From Halorubrum sp. CBA1229 (GTDB lineage Archaea > Halobacteriota > Halobacteria > Halobacteriales > Haloferacaceae), in NCBI RefSeq assembly GCF_003721435.2, contig NZ_CP054585.1, positions 1,674,001 to 1,738,000 on the forward strand: a stretch of DNA of 64,000 bases, in the 5' to 3' direction. The translations under genes and the position numbers were made by a program. Numbering within the stretch: position 1 is the first letter of the stretch; every line of letters starts with the position of its first letter. The notes beneath the pieces were generated by a model that was given only the letters and a program-made list of their open reading frames with translations, was not told the DNA's origin and ran no database searches. Below are positions 41,071-49,775 of the stretch, one piece after another.

Positions 41071-42540
41071 TTATTGGGCGAGGTCGGACTCGATATCACC
41101 GAGCGAGCTCTCCAGGTCGGACATGGCCTCCTCGGGCGACTTCTCGCCCTGATAGGCCGCCGAGACCTCGGAGGCGACCTGCGGACTCTGGTCGGGCCAG
41201 GCCACCGTGACGGGACGCGGCACCGTGTTCTGCCCGGCCACCGCGAGCGTGTCGAGGAAGTTACCGAGCGCGCCGACCTCCTCGGGGTCGACCGACTCGG
41301 TGACCGACGGGTCCGGCGGGAGGTACCCGCCCTCGGCGAAGTTGCTCTGCATGACATCCTCGTTGGCGAACGCCTCCAGCACCTGGACGCACTCGTCGAG
41401 CCGCTGGGTGTTCGGGTTGATCGTGAGGTGCCACCCGCCGAGCGCCCCGGCGGGACCGCCGGTCCCCTCGTAGTCGCCCTCGCCGGCCTCGACGCCGTAC
41501 GGGAGCGGCATCACGTCGTAGTCGGCCTGCTCGAACGAGTCCGAGTCGAGGTTGATCGGGATCGCGTACGGCCAGTTCCGGTGGAAGATCGCGTTGCCGG
41601 ACGTGAACGGCTCCCGGGCCGGCTCCTCGGTGAACGACAGCAGGTCCGTCGTCGAGATCTGCGGGAAGTCGGGGTGGGCGTACTCCGCGTCCGGCCCCTC
41701 CATGAACGACCGCATCATGCGGATCGTGTCGTGGACGGGCTCCTCGTTGACGGTGATCGGCCGGTCGCCGATCGGCCCGAAGAGGTTCTCGTGGTCGCCG
41801 AAGTACGCGCCGCCGAAGGCGGTCATCGTCTCGTTGAACGTACAGCAGGACAGCCCGACGTAGTTGTCGGCCTGCGTGGTGAACGCGTAGTCGAAGTCGC
41901 CGCCCTGACCGCCGTTCTGCTCCCAGACGTCGGCGGCGATCTCGGCGAACTCCTGCCAGCTCATCGGCTCGGTCGCCCAGTTCTCGCCCTCCGGGTCGTA
42001 GCCGGCCTCCTCGACGAGGTCCTTTCGGTAGTGCATCACCGGGTAGTCCGGGAACAGCGGCAGCCCGTACAGGTCGCCGCTACCCGGGTCGCTCGCCGTG
42101 CTCACGGCGCTCTCTAGGTAGTCGCTCTGGACGTAATCGACCGTCTCCGAGGAGAGCTCCTCGCTCAGGTTCACGAGCTGTCCCCGGGCGATGAACGGGA
42201 TCGTCCAGCCGGAGTCCATCATGAAGATGTCCGGGCTCGCTCGCCCGGCGTCCAGCGCCGACGTGAACTCGGACCGGCGCGCGCCCGACTCGAAGTCGCC
42301 CGGCAGGATCTCGACCTCGATCGACTCGTCGAGCCCGGCGTCGTACAGGCTCTGACTGACGGTGTCGGAGATGCCCTGCCACTCGCTGTCCATCGTGATC
42401 TGGATCGGTCCGTCGCCGCCACCGCCGCCGGAACAGCCGGCGAGACCGATTGCCGCCCCCGCGGCACCGGTTGTTTCCAGGAACCGCCGTCGTGATACCC
42501 CCACGCGACCGCCGTCGTGATCGGACTCTCTGTCGACCAT
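41071..42540 (-). CDS. Extracellular sugar-binding lipoprotein of the ABC importer
   Basis: 489 residues. Twin-arginine signal VSRRRFLETTG followed by a hydrophobic core and lipobox GLAGC, then a glycine linker GGGGGD, typical of Tat-exported haloarchaeal lipoproteins. The mature part is a family 1 solute-binding protein (PIQITMDSEWQGIS...PDIFMMDSGWTIPFIARGQL...SGNAIFHRNWPYAIP). It captures sugar outside the cell for the permeases. First gene of the operon; ATG 42540 is 28 nt from a strong TATA. Confidence 0.94.
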   Translation of the reverse strand: MVDRESDHDGGRVGVSRRRFLETTGAAGAAIGLAGCSGGGGGDGPIQITMDSEWQGISDTVSQSLYDAGLDESIEVEILPGDFESGARRSEFTSALDAGRASPDIFMMDSGWTIPFIARGQLVNLSEELSSETVDYVQSDYLESAVSTASDPGSGDLYGLPLFPDYPVMHYRKDLVEEAGYDPEGENWATEPMSWQEFAEIAADVWEQNGGQGGDFDYAFTTQADNYVGLSCCTFNETMTAFGGAYFGDHENLFGPIGDRPITVNEEPVHDTIRMMRSFMEGPDAEYAHPDFPQISTTDLLSFTEEPAREPFTSGNAIFHRNWPYAIPINLDSDSFEQADYDVMPLPYGVEAGEGDYEGTGGPAGALGGWHLTINPNTQRLDECVQVLEAFANEDVMQSNFAEGGYLPPDPSVTESVDPEEVGALGNFLDTLAVAGQNTVPRPVTVAWPDQSPQVASEVSAAYQGEKSPEEAMSDLESSLGDIESDLAQ

Positions 42541-42567
42541 TACAGCTGTTGTTACAAAATACGCCCG

Positions 42568-42578
42568 TATATAATTAT
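42568..42578 (-). promoter_or_regulatory. TATA box, ABC importer operon
   Basis: Minus-strand ATAATTATATA, about 28-38 nt before ATG 42540, the most AT-rich promoter in the window. No copy of the AATAAAAC palindrome is present here, so regulation by the local TrmB would use a different site. Confidence 0.6.
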
Positions 42579-42738
42579 TGATGCCAATAGTCGTGTTCAC
42601 CGCCCGCGGGCCGCCGCGACGGTCGCCGGTCAGGTACCATTCCGCCCGTTGCTGCTAACTGAACTCACGTTCGGCCGCCGCGAGCCGTCGGCTCCGGCGG
42701 AACGGCTATGGGCCCCGAGCGACGAGAGGCGTCCACGC

Positions 42739-43197
42739 ATGGGTACCACCGGCGCGGTCGCGAGGCGGGTACGTGACGGGGCGGTCCAGTGGCTCGAACG
42801 CGTGTTCTTCGGCGGGGCCGAGCTCTCGGTGCTGTCGACGCCCGCGTTCGTCGTGGTGCTCGTCCTCCAGACGCGCTACCCGGACGCGATCCCGATCGCC
42901 GGGCTGCTCGCGATCGCGACCGGCAGCGTCGCCATCGCGCTGTTCCGGGCCGAGACGATCGACGTCGGGGCGTGGCCGCGTCGCGGCGAGCTCGCCACCG
43001 TCCCGCTCCGCGTCGGCTACTTCAGCGCCCTCTTCGCGCTCGCGAGCGCTGGCGTCGGGGCGGGCGCGGTGGCGGCCGGCTCGCTGTGGCTCGCGCTGCT
43101 CGGGGGCGTCGTCCAGCCCCTCGGCCTCGCGGCGTTCCCGAGCGTCTACCGCGCCGTCCACGGCGAACCGCTCCAGCACGCGGCCGCCGAGCTATGA
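42739..43197 (+). CDS. Haloarchaeal membrane protein, unknown function
   Basis: 152 residues with about four hydrophobic helices (around 32-48, 53-68, 92-113 and 118-135). Amphipathic N terminus with RRVRDGAVQWLERVFFGG. Family not recognised with confidence. Its stop overlaps the start of the next gene (ATGA), suggesting that they work together. Confidence 0.7.
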   Translation: MGTTGAVARRVRDGAVQWLERVFFGGAELSVLSTPAFVVVLVLQTRYPDAIPIAGLLAIATGSVAIALFRAETIDVGAWPRRGELATVPLRVGYFSALFALASAGVGAGAVAAGSLWLALLGGVVQPLGLAAFPSVYRAVHGEPLQHAAAEL

Positions 43198-44240
43198 GCG
43201 GCGACGCCGAACCGGGCGACGGGTCGCTCCGCGCCGCCGTCCGGGCCGCGCTCGGCTCGGTCGCCGACCCGGAGCACACGGGCGAGAACCGCTGTCTCCC
43301 GTGCACCCTCGTCAACGCGGTCGGCGTCGCGGTCGCCGCCGCGCTCCTCTCCCGCCGTAGCCGGTCGCTCGGGCTCCTCGTCGCCGCCGCCGGCGCGGCG
43401 GCGGTCTGGCTCCGCGGCTACGTCGTTCCCGGGACGCCCCGCTTCGCCCCGCGGCTCGTCGAGCCGCTCCCGATCGACATCGGCCCCGACCATCCGGACG
43501 ACCTCGGGTCGGGCTCGCTCGCCGCCGACGGACCTAACTCGCTCGCCGACGAGCGAGCGGACGTGACCGACGCTCACGGAGATGTCGCCGACGCTCTCGG
43601 AGACACCGACACGGAAGACGCTGCCAACGCCGAAGACGCCGACGCTCACGGAGACGCCGAAGACGCCGACGCTCGCGGAGACGCCGACACGGCGCCTCCC
43701 GACGACCCCGCCGACGTCGACTCAGACGGCATCGGCGACGGCGACGCGGTCGACCCCGAGACCGTGATGACCGCCCTCGTCGACGCCGACGCCCTCGTCG
43801 ACGACGGGGAGACCCTCGTCCTCGACGAGGCGTTCCGCGACGCGCTGTACGACCGGATGGGGGCGCTCCGCGAGGGCTCGGACGAGGCGCTCGCCGAGCG
43901 CGCGGCGGCGATCGCGGGCCCCGACGTCGACGGGCAGGTCCACGACGGCCGGATCCTGCTCGCGGGGAGCCGAGACGCGTGGCTGAGCCGCCCGGTCGCG
44001 ATCGCGGAGACGGCCGCCGGCGAGGCGCTCCGCGAGCGCGGCGTCGACGACGCGGTCTCCCGCGCGGCGGCGCGCCCGCTCCGCGCGTTCCTCGACGCGT
44101 GTCCGGTCTGCGACGGCCCCGTCCGCGAGACGACGCTGCGGAACTGCTGCGGCGGCCCTGGCGGGATCAGCGGGAACCCGGAGCGACCGGTCCGCGCCTG
44201 CGCCGACTGCGACGCGATCGTTTTCGCCGACCGCTCCTGA
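43194..44240 (+). CDS. Haloarchaeal membrane-anchored protein with cysteine-rich ends
   Basis: 348 residues. N terminus with ENRCLPCTLVNAV and two hydrophobic helices (about 38-70). A long acidic central region includes repeats of DADAHGDAED type. The C-terminal domain (about 200-348) ends with CPVCDGPVRETTLRNCCGGPGG...CADCDAIVF, a zinc-ribbon-like motif. I do not recognise a function. Coupled to the small membrane protein upstream. Confidence 0.7.
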   Translation: MSGDAEPGDGSLRAAVRAALGSVADPEHTGENRCLPCTLVNAVGVAVAAALLSRRSRSLGLLVAAAGAAAVWLRGYVVPGTPRFAPRLVEPLPIDIGPDHPDDLGSGSLAADGPNSLADERADVTDAHGDVADALGDTDTEDAANAEDADAHGDAEDADARGDADTAPPDDPADVDSDGIGDGDAVDPETVMTALVDADALVDDGETLVLDEAFRDALYDRMGALREGSDEALAERAAAIAGPDVDGQVHDGRILLAGSRDAWLSRPVAIAETAAGEALRERGVDDAVSRAAARPLRAFLDACPVCDGPVRETTLRNCCGGPGGISGNPERPVRACADCDAIVFADRS

Positions 44241-44300
44241 GGTCCCCGAGGGCCCGCTCACCGTCGACAGACACAATCCGTTCCGGTCCGATCACCGGGT

Positions 44301-44606
44301 ATGAGTGCCGTTGGCACGGGGGAGCTACTCTTCCGGCTCGCGGTCGCCGCGCTCGCGCTCGCCGGCCCGACGGTCCTCTACCTCGGGCTCTGGCGCTTTC
44401 TCGAGTGGCTCCGCGACGACGCGCTCATCGACCGCCTCGCGGCCCGCGGGGCGGTCGAGAAGCCCCGTCCGGCGGCGGCCGACGTGCTCGCGTCCGCGAC
44501 GGCGGGGGTCGACGGGCGGCGCTGTCCGGCGTGCGGGACCACGGTCATCGTCGGCGCGACGCGCTGCGGGAACTGTCAGGCCGAGGTCGGTGCGGACGAA
44601 GCGTAA
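44301..44606 (+). CDS. Small membrane protein with C-terminal zinc ribbon
   Basis: 101 residues: one N-terminal transmembrane helix (about 8-32), an amphipathic segment (LEWLRDDALIDRLAARGAVE), and a C-terminal double CxxC ribbon (CPACGTTVIVGATRCGNC). Probably a membrane-tethered adaptor; function unknown. It follows the two preceding genes in the same direction by 60 nt. Confidence 0.72.
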   Translation: MSAVGTGELLFRLAVAALALAGPTVLYLGLWRFLEWLRDDALIDRLAARGAVEKPRPAAADVLASATAGVDGRRCPACGTTVIVGATRCGNCQAEVGADEA

Positions 44607-44754
44607 CCGGTCGTCCGGGGGCGCCGTCCGCCCCGTCGCCGGCGCAGCCGTTCACTCCGTCGTCGGTGCGGTCCCTCACCCGTCGCCGACGCGGCCGTGT
44701 GAATCTCGCTCCGGTCCGCGGTACGCTTTAGACGCTGCGACTCCCGTGCCCCCC

Positions 44755-46209
44755 ATGAGCCTCCCGTCCGAGGCGGCGTTCGCCCGGCGGTACCGGGCGC
44801 TCTCGCCAGCCGAGCGCCGCGGGTTCGTCGCCGCGCTGTGGGCCGCTCGCGGCTGGGAGACCGCCCGCGAGGCGGACGCGCCGAACGTCGTGGTCGCCCG
44901 CCGCGACGGGCGAACGCGGCGCGTCGCGGTCGGGACGCCCGTCCCGGACGACGCCGACGCGGTGGTCGGCGACGGGACGCCTCGCATCCTCTCGGCGTCC
45001 CCCCGCTCGCGGGCCGAGGCGGTCGGGGCCCCGCACGTCTCGCCGGCCGACCTCCGCGAGCGACTGCTGTACGGGCTCGACCGAGACGCGGCGGACCGGC
45101 TGTACCACGACCACTTCGGCGTCGACCTCGCGGCCGCCGGGGCGGCCGACGCCGCGGACGCGCGGTCCCTCCGGCGTCGGTTCCGCCGAGTCCGACGGTC
45201 GGCGGTCGCCGACGGGCGGTCCGCGCTCGGCGTCGTCGCCGTCGCGGCCCTGCTGGTGGCGGCCGCGGCGGTCTTCGCCGCAGGCGGTCCCTCGGCGCTC
45301 GCCGATGTCGCCGGACTCGGCTCCGACGCCGAGGCCGCTGACCCGGTTCCCCCGTCGCCGCCGGCCGACGGGGAGTACGCGGCCGCCGCGGACGCCATCG
45401 GCACCGCGGAGTCGGCGGAGCGCGGCGCGGCCACGCTCGACGACGCGGCGTACCTGGGACTCTACGAGGACGCCCTCACGGGGACCGTGGGGTCCACGGC
45501 GCGGACGCCGCCCGGCGTCTTCCTGACCGGGGTGTACGACGCGGACGCGCTCGCCGACGCCCACGTCGCCACCGCGACGAACCTCTCGTCCGCGTCCGTG
45601 CTCCTGGTCGCGTCGGGACCGTCGAACGCGACCGACCTCGACGCCTCGACCGGCGGGCGCGTGGGGATCGCCGGCGACGGGGGCGTCGAACTGGCGGTCG
45701 CGTCGGAGCGCCGGTACCGGCTCGCCGGCTCCGCGAACGCGTCGATCGTGAACGCGACCCACGACGGGACCGCCGAGGTGTTCGCCGACGGCGGGCCCGT
45801 CTACGAGCGGACCGCAGGACCGGCCGGCGTCGAGACCCGTCGGGTCCGGCCCGCCGCGGCGCCGAACGCGACGGCGCTCGTCGGCGCGGTCGCCGCGGAG
45901 CCGATCCGGCGGTTCCTGAACGGGAGCGAGTCGACGGTCGGCCCGGCCGCCACGGAGCTCCCGCTGTACCGGATCGAGGTGAGCGGCGAACCGGGCGCGC
46001 TCGGCGACGACGTCCGGGCGTTCCGGACGGTCGCGTTCGTCACGGCCGACGGGCTCGTCCTCGAGCTGCGGGCCGCGTACGTCCACGAGCCGACCGGCGA
46101 GCGCGTCCGGGTCGCGTTCCGGTACGACCGCCTCGGCGACACCGCCGCGGTCCCGCCGGCGTGGTATCTCGAGGCCTCCCCGGACGGCGACGCCGGGGCG
46201 TCGACCTGA
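44755..46209 (+). CDS. Haloarchaeal single-pass membrane protein with glycoprotein-like exterior
   Basis: 484 residues. Cytoplasmic N-terminal domain of about 150 residues with a restriction-endonuclease-like beginning (AALWAARGWETAREADAPNVVVARRDGRTRRVAVG), which might recall an Mrr/REase fold but lacks a convincing full catalytic set. One transmembrane helix (about 163-180), then an acidic linker and an exterior domain with many N-x-S/T sites (NLSS, NATDL, NASIVNATHD, NGSES). Function unknown. Confidence 0.7.
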   Translation: MSLPSEAAFARRYRALSPAERRGFVAALWAARGWETAREADAPNVVVARRDGRTRRVAVGTPVPDDADAVVGDGTPRILSASPRSRAEAVGAPHVSPADLRERLLYGLDRDAADRLYHDHFGVDLAAAGAADAADARSLRRRFRRVRRSAVADGRSALGVVAVAALLVAAAAVFAAGGPSALADVAGLGSDAEAADPVPPSPPADGEYAAAADAIGTAESAERGAATLDDAAYLGLYEDALTGTVGSTARTPPGVFLTGVYDADALADAHVATATNLSSASVLLVASGPSNATDLDASTGGRVGIAGDGGVELAVASERRYRLAGSANASIVNATHDGTAEVFADGGPVYERTAGPAGVETRRVRPAAAPNATALVGAVAAEPIRRFLNGSESTVGPAATELPLYRIEVSGEPGALGDDVRAFRTVAFVTADGLVLELRAAYVHEPTGERVRVAFRYDRLGDTAAVPPAWYLEASPDGDAGAST

Positions 46210-46278
46210 CGGCCGCCCGTCCCGCCGTCGGGTTCCCTCGCTGCACGTAGTCGCCGTCGCCCTCAACCGCCGCCGGCT

Positions 46279-47427
46279 TCAGTCGCCGTCGCCCGCTCGG
46301 TGCTCGGCGGATTCCGTCGCGGCGGCGGACGGGGGACCCGACCGCTCGGCGCCCGCGCTCTCGGGGCCCGGACCGTTGGTCGGCGTGACCGTCACGTCGC
46401 GCTTGGGGTACGGGATCTCGATGTCGGCGTCGCCCAGCGCCTTGTACAGCGCGCGGTTGAGCTCGTGCTGTGCGCGTCGGCGCCGCGTCGGCCCGTTGAC
46501 CCAACAGAGGATCTCGTACTGCAGCGCCGAGTCGCCGAACGAGCGCAGCCGCGCCCGCGGCTTCGGCGAGTCGAGGACCAGCGGCTCCGCCCCCACGACC
46601 TCGAGCGCGAGCGACTCGAACGCGTCGACGTCGGTCCCGTAGGCGACGCCGATCGGGACCCGGACGCGGCGCCGGCGCTGCGGCGCGGACTCGTTCGTCA
46701 CCTTCGCGGCGTTGAGCGCCGCGTTCGGCACCGTCACGAGAACCTCGTCGCGGGTGAGCAGCGTCGTCGAGCGCACGCCGACTTTGATCACGGTTCCGGC
46801 GGTGCCGTCGTCGAGGACGATGTAGTCGCCGATCTTGTAGGTGTCGTCGAAGTAGAGCGCGATCCCACCGAAGAAGTTCGCGACCGTGTCCTTCGCGGCG
46901 AAGCCGACCGCGATGCCGGCGACCCCCGCGGCGCCGAGCAGGGGCGTGATCTCGATGCCCCACAGCCACAGCAGCGTACCGGCGCTCCCGACGAGCACCG
47001 CGAGCGTCCAGACGTTCGAGAACACGGGCGCGAAGTCGAACCGACCGCCCTCCTCGTTGACCGCGGCGACGAGCCGGTTCACGACGGCGTTCGCCGCGTG
47101 CGCCCACACGAGGACGATCACCGACAGCGACGGCCGACCGAAGACGCTATCGAGCAGCCGGGGGCTCACGAGCACCGAAGTCCGGACCGACGGCACCTGC
47201 GTGAGGAGGTACACCCCGGCGAGCGCGGCGGTGACGACGAGCGGCGCGCGCAGCGAGGAGATGACGATGTCGTCGTACCCGGAGTCGGTGGCCGCGACGT
47301 ACCGGCGGGCGACCCGCAGGACGGCGAACTCCATTCCCACGGCGGCGACGATCGAGACCACGAGGACCGCGACCGTCGCCTCGACCGCCGTGAGCCCCTC
47401 GAACAACGTCAGCGGCGACGGAATCAT
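46279..47427 (-). CDS. MscS-family mechanosensitive channel
   Basis: 382 residues. About four hydrophobic helices before the pore helix, then the MscS core: GIEITPLLGAAGVAGIAVGFAAKDTVANFFGGIALYFDDTYKIGDYI, followed by the beta domain (GTVIKVGVRSTTLLTRDEVLVTVPNAALN). C-terminal end acidic and disordered. The channel releases solutes on hypo-osmotic shock. ATG 47427 is the family-like start; the open frame upstream is a shadow of hisD. Confidence 0.93.
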   Translation of the reverse strand: MIPSPLTLFEGLTAVEATVAVLVVSIVAAVGMEFAVLRVARRYVAATDSGYDDIVISSLRAPLVVTAALAGVYLLTQVPSVRTSVLVSPRLLDSVFGRPSLSVIVLVWAHAANAVVNRLVAAVNEEGGRFDFAPVFSNVWTLAVLVGSAGTLLWLWGIEITPLLGAAGVAGIAVGFAAKDTVANFFGGIALYFDDTYKIGDYIVLDDGTAGTVIKVGVRSTTLLTRDEVLVTVPNAALNAAKVTNESAPQRRRRVRVPIGVAYGTDVDAFESLALEVVGAEPLVLDSPKPRARLRSFGDSALQYEILCWVNGPTRRRRAQHELNRALYKALGDADIEIPYPKRDVTVTPTNGPGPESAGAERSGPPSAAATESAEHRAGDGD

Positions 47428-47477
47428 ACCGTCCGGAGGCGAGTGCGCGAGATAACCGTTTCTGCGGGGTCGGTCTC

Positions 47478-48755
47478 CTACTCGAACCGCTTCCGGACGC
47501 TTTCGGCGTGCGCCTCCAGCCCCTCGGCCTCCGCGAGCGTCGTGATCGTCTCCGAGAGGTCGGAGAGCGCGTCGCGGTCGAGCCGCTGGACCGTCGACGA
47601 CCGGAGGAAGGTGTCGACGGAGAGCCCGCCGTAGCGCTTCGCGCCCCCGTTCGTCGGCAGCACGTGGTTCGTCCCGGCCGCGTAGTCGCCGGCGGCGACC
47701 GGCGAGTACGGCCCGAGGAAGACGGAGCCGGCGTTCGTGATCCGGTCTAAGAGGGCCTCGTCGTCGTCGGCGACGATCGAGAGGTGCTCGGCCGCGTACT
47801 CCTCGGCGAACAGCACCGCCTCGGGCATCGACCGGGCGCGGAGGACGCCCGAGGCGTCGTTGTCGAGGGCGGCGCGGATCGTCTCCTCGCGCTCGCGCCC
47901 CGCCGCCTGCTCGTCGACCGCGTCGGCGACCGCGTCGGCGAGGTCGGCGTCGGCGGTGACCGCGACCACGGAGGCGTTCGGGTCGTGTTCGGCCTGCGCG
48001 ACGAGATCGGCCGCGACGAGCGCCGGGTCGGCCGTCTCGTCCGCGAGCACGAGCACCTCGCTCGGTCCCGCGAGGAAGTCGATCTCCACGTCGCCCTGGA
48101 CGACCGCCTTCGCGGCGGTCACCCACTTGTTGCCGGGGCCGACCACCTTCTGCGCGTTCGTCACCGTCTCCGTCCCGTACGCGAGCGCGGCGATCGCCTG
48201 CGCGCCGCCGACCTGGTACACCGCGTCGGCGCCGGCCTCGTGGATCGCCGCGAGCGTCACCGGATTCAGGTCGTCGGCCGGCGGGGTCGCGACGGAGACG
48301 TGGTCGACGCCCGCGACGGTCGCCGGGATCACGCCCATCAGCGCGCTGGAGGGATAGGCGGCCGCGCCGCCGGGCACGTACACCCCCGCGCGGTCGATCG
48401 GGCGGAAGCGGCGGCCGAGCTCCCGGCCGTCGAACTCGTCCCGCCAGTCCTCGGGGCGCTGTCGCTCGTGGAACTCGCGGATGTTCGCCGCGGCCTCGCG
48501 GACCGCGTCGAGCACCGGGTCGTCCGCGTCGTCGAGCTCGGCGTGCGCGCGCTCGGCGTCGTCGGTGACGTCGATGTTGCCGACGCTCACGCCGTCGAAC
48601 TCCTCGGCGAACTCCCGCAGCGCGACGTCGCCCTCCTCGCGCACCCTCCCCACGATCTCGCTCACGTCGTCGCGGACCGCGTCGACGCCGGCGTCGCGCT
48701 CGAAGAAGGCGCGCCGCTCGGCCGGCGAGAGGTCGGCGACGGTTCGTACGTCCAT
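47478..48755 (-). CDS. hisD: Histidinol dehydrogenase
   Basis: 425 residues, full length. Conserved GVYVPGGAAAYPSSALM, VYQVGGAQAIAALAYGTETV, VVGPGNKWVTAAK, IDFLAGPSEVLVLAD, QAEHDPNA, and EEYAAEHLSIV...GPYSPVAAGDYAAGTNHVLPT with zinc and catalytic histidines. It performs the last two NAD-dependent oxidations of histidine synthesis. Not next to other his genes. ATG 48755 precedes MDVRTVADLS; the first eight residues of the longer frame are unconserved. Confidence 0.95.
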   Translation of the reverse strand: MDVRTVADLSPAERRAFFERDAGVDAVRDDVSEIVGRVREEGDVALREFAEEFDGVSVGNIDVTDDAERAHAELDDADDPVLDAVREAAANIREFHERQRPEDWRDEFDGRELGRRFRPIDRAGVYVPGGAAAYPSSALMGVIPATVAGVDHVSVATPPADDLNPVTLAAIHEAGADAVYQVGGAQAIAALAYGTETVTNAQKVVGPGNKWVTAAKAVVQGDVEIDFLAGPSEVLVLADETADPALVAADLVAQAEHDPNASVVAVTADADLADAVADAVDEQAAGREREETIRAALDNDASGVLRARSMPEAVLFAEEYAAEHLSIVADDDEALLDRITNAGSVFLGPYSPVAAGDYAAGTNHVLPTNGGAKRYGGLSVDTFLRSSTVQRLDRDALSDLSETITTLAEAEGLEAHAESVRKRFE

Positions 48756-48881
48756 ACGATCCTTCCGAGCCGCGGTCAAAAGGGCGTTCCGACTTCGCCC
48801 ACCTCGACGGCGGCTCCGCGCTCCGCCGACCGGACTCCGGCTGTGCGGTATTTAAATAACCACGAGCGACGACGACGATCA

Positions 48882-49370
48882 CTTATAAATCCGCGGCGGC
48901 GCGCACCTGCGAGCGCCCGTCGGGCGCGAGCAGAGTGCGCGAGGGAGTCGGACCGGCGCGGTCGCGCCGGTCCGACGAGGCTGGGGAGGTGTGAGGCTGC
49001 GGTTGCGGTCCCGCGAGCGGAGCGAGCGGGAGCACGGAAGTCGCAGCCCGCGCAGCGAAGCGAGCAGGAACGTCTTCCGGTGGTGCTGTGCGGGGTGGGA
49101 CTCAAAGGGGCAGTCGCGAGGACGACGCACGGCGACGGTAGCACCGCAGCGAGGGAGCGAAGCGACCGAGCGAGGAGCGCACCGGGCCGCGCGAGTCGTC
49201 GCGGCTGGGGCTTTGGAGGTTTTCACCGCCGATCCAAGATCAATCATTTATAAGCGATCGACTGGGGCTTTGGAGGTCTTCACCCCCGATCCAAGATCAA
49301 CTATTTATAAGCGAGCGGCTGGGGCTTCGGGAGTGTACGCTGCAGACCTGTCGTTCATTTATAACCAATT
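48882..49370 (+). ncRNA. Dispersed structured-RNA element, copy C
   Basis: Between hisD and the small membrane gene at 49475. CTTATAAAT (48882), a head variant GCGGCGGCGCG (48893), P1 (48900-48906/48935-48941), P2 (48913-48918/48922-48927), GAGGGAG, P3 of 14 bp (48947-48960/48963-48976), GAGGCTGGGGAGGTGTGAGG, then an extra module of about 85 nt shared with copy D (roughly 49005-49090), ACTCAAAGGGGC, P4 (49112-49119/49199-49206 with a GU pair) and GGGGCTTTGG. Three tail units at 57-nt period complete it. The remaining spacer (48756-48881 and 49371-49474) shows no gene; GGTATTTAAA occurs at 48847. Confidence 0.65.
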
Positions 49371-49375
49371 GACCC
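49205..49375 (+). repeat. 57-nt tandem tail units of element copy C
   Basis: CTGGGGCTT begins at 49205, 49262 and 49319, exactly 57 nt apart. The first two units contain GGAGGT...TCACC, then GATCCAAGATCAA and ATTTATAAGCGA. The third is degenerate and ends in TTCATTTATAAC. Copies B and D carry the same 57-nt unit. Confidence 0.9.
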
Positions 49376-49474
49376 TGCATACCGAGCCACGCACTCGGGT
49401 AACCACTCGCTGCTGTTCCCGATAACTGTGATCAGGTCACCACCACCGGATCCCACACGTTCCGACGGCGCGGA

Positions 49475-49684
49475 TCACTCCAACTTGCGGATCCCCGTCA
49501 CGTCGAGCGTCGCGAGGACGACGAGGACAACCAACAGCCCCGCGGCGGCGAAGAGGATCGGCGCCGACAGCGCCACGGCCAGCTCGTAGGGCGCGAGGAG
49601 GCGGGTCGTTCCCCTGACGACGAACGAGAGGAAGACGAGCCCGAACGCGAGCAGCGCGAGGCCGACGAAGCGAGAGCGGTTCAT
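49475..49684 (-). CDS. Small two-helix membrane protein
   Basis: 69 residues from ATG 49684: MNRSRFVGLALLAFGLVFLSFVVRG forms helix one and LLAPYELAVALSAPILFAAAGLLVVLVVLATLDV forms helix two. No known domain. Located 91 nt downstream of the phytoene synthase gene on the same strand, so possibly co-transcribed. An upstream in-frame start at 49732 would add an unconserved-looking Gly/Ser stretch. Confidence 0.6.
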   Translation of the reverse strand: MNRSRFVGLALLAFGLVFLSFVVRGTTRLLAPYELAVALSAPILFAAAGLLVVLVVLATLDVTGIRKLE

Positions 49685-49775
49685 CCCGGCCTCCGACGCC
49701 CCATGTCCTGACGCCCCTGACCCCGGCGCCACCGTCCCCGACGCCTCTGACCCCGTCGCCCCGGACCCCGCACGT

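Noticed and set aside
49205-49375. CRISPR array
   Set aside because: Only one to three 57-nt units per locus, with conserved parts at both ends of each unit, no uniform spacer and no cas genes nearby.
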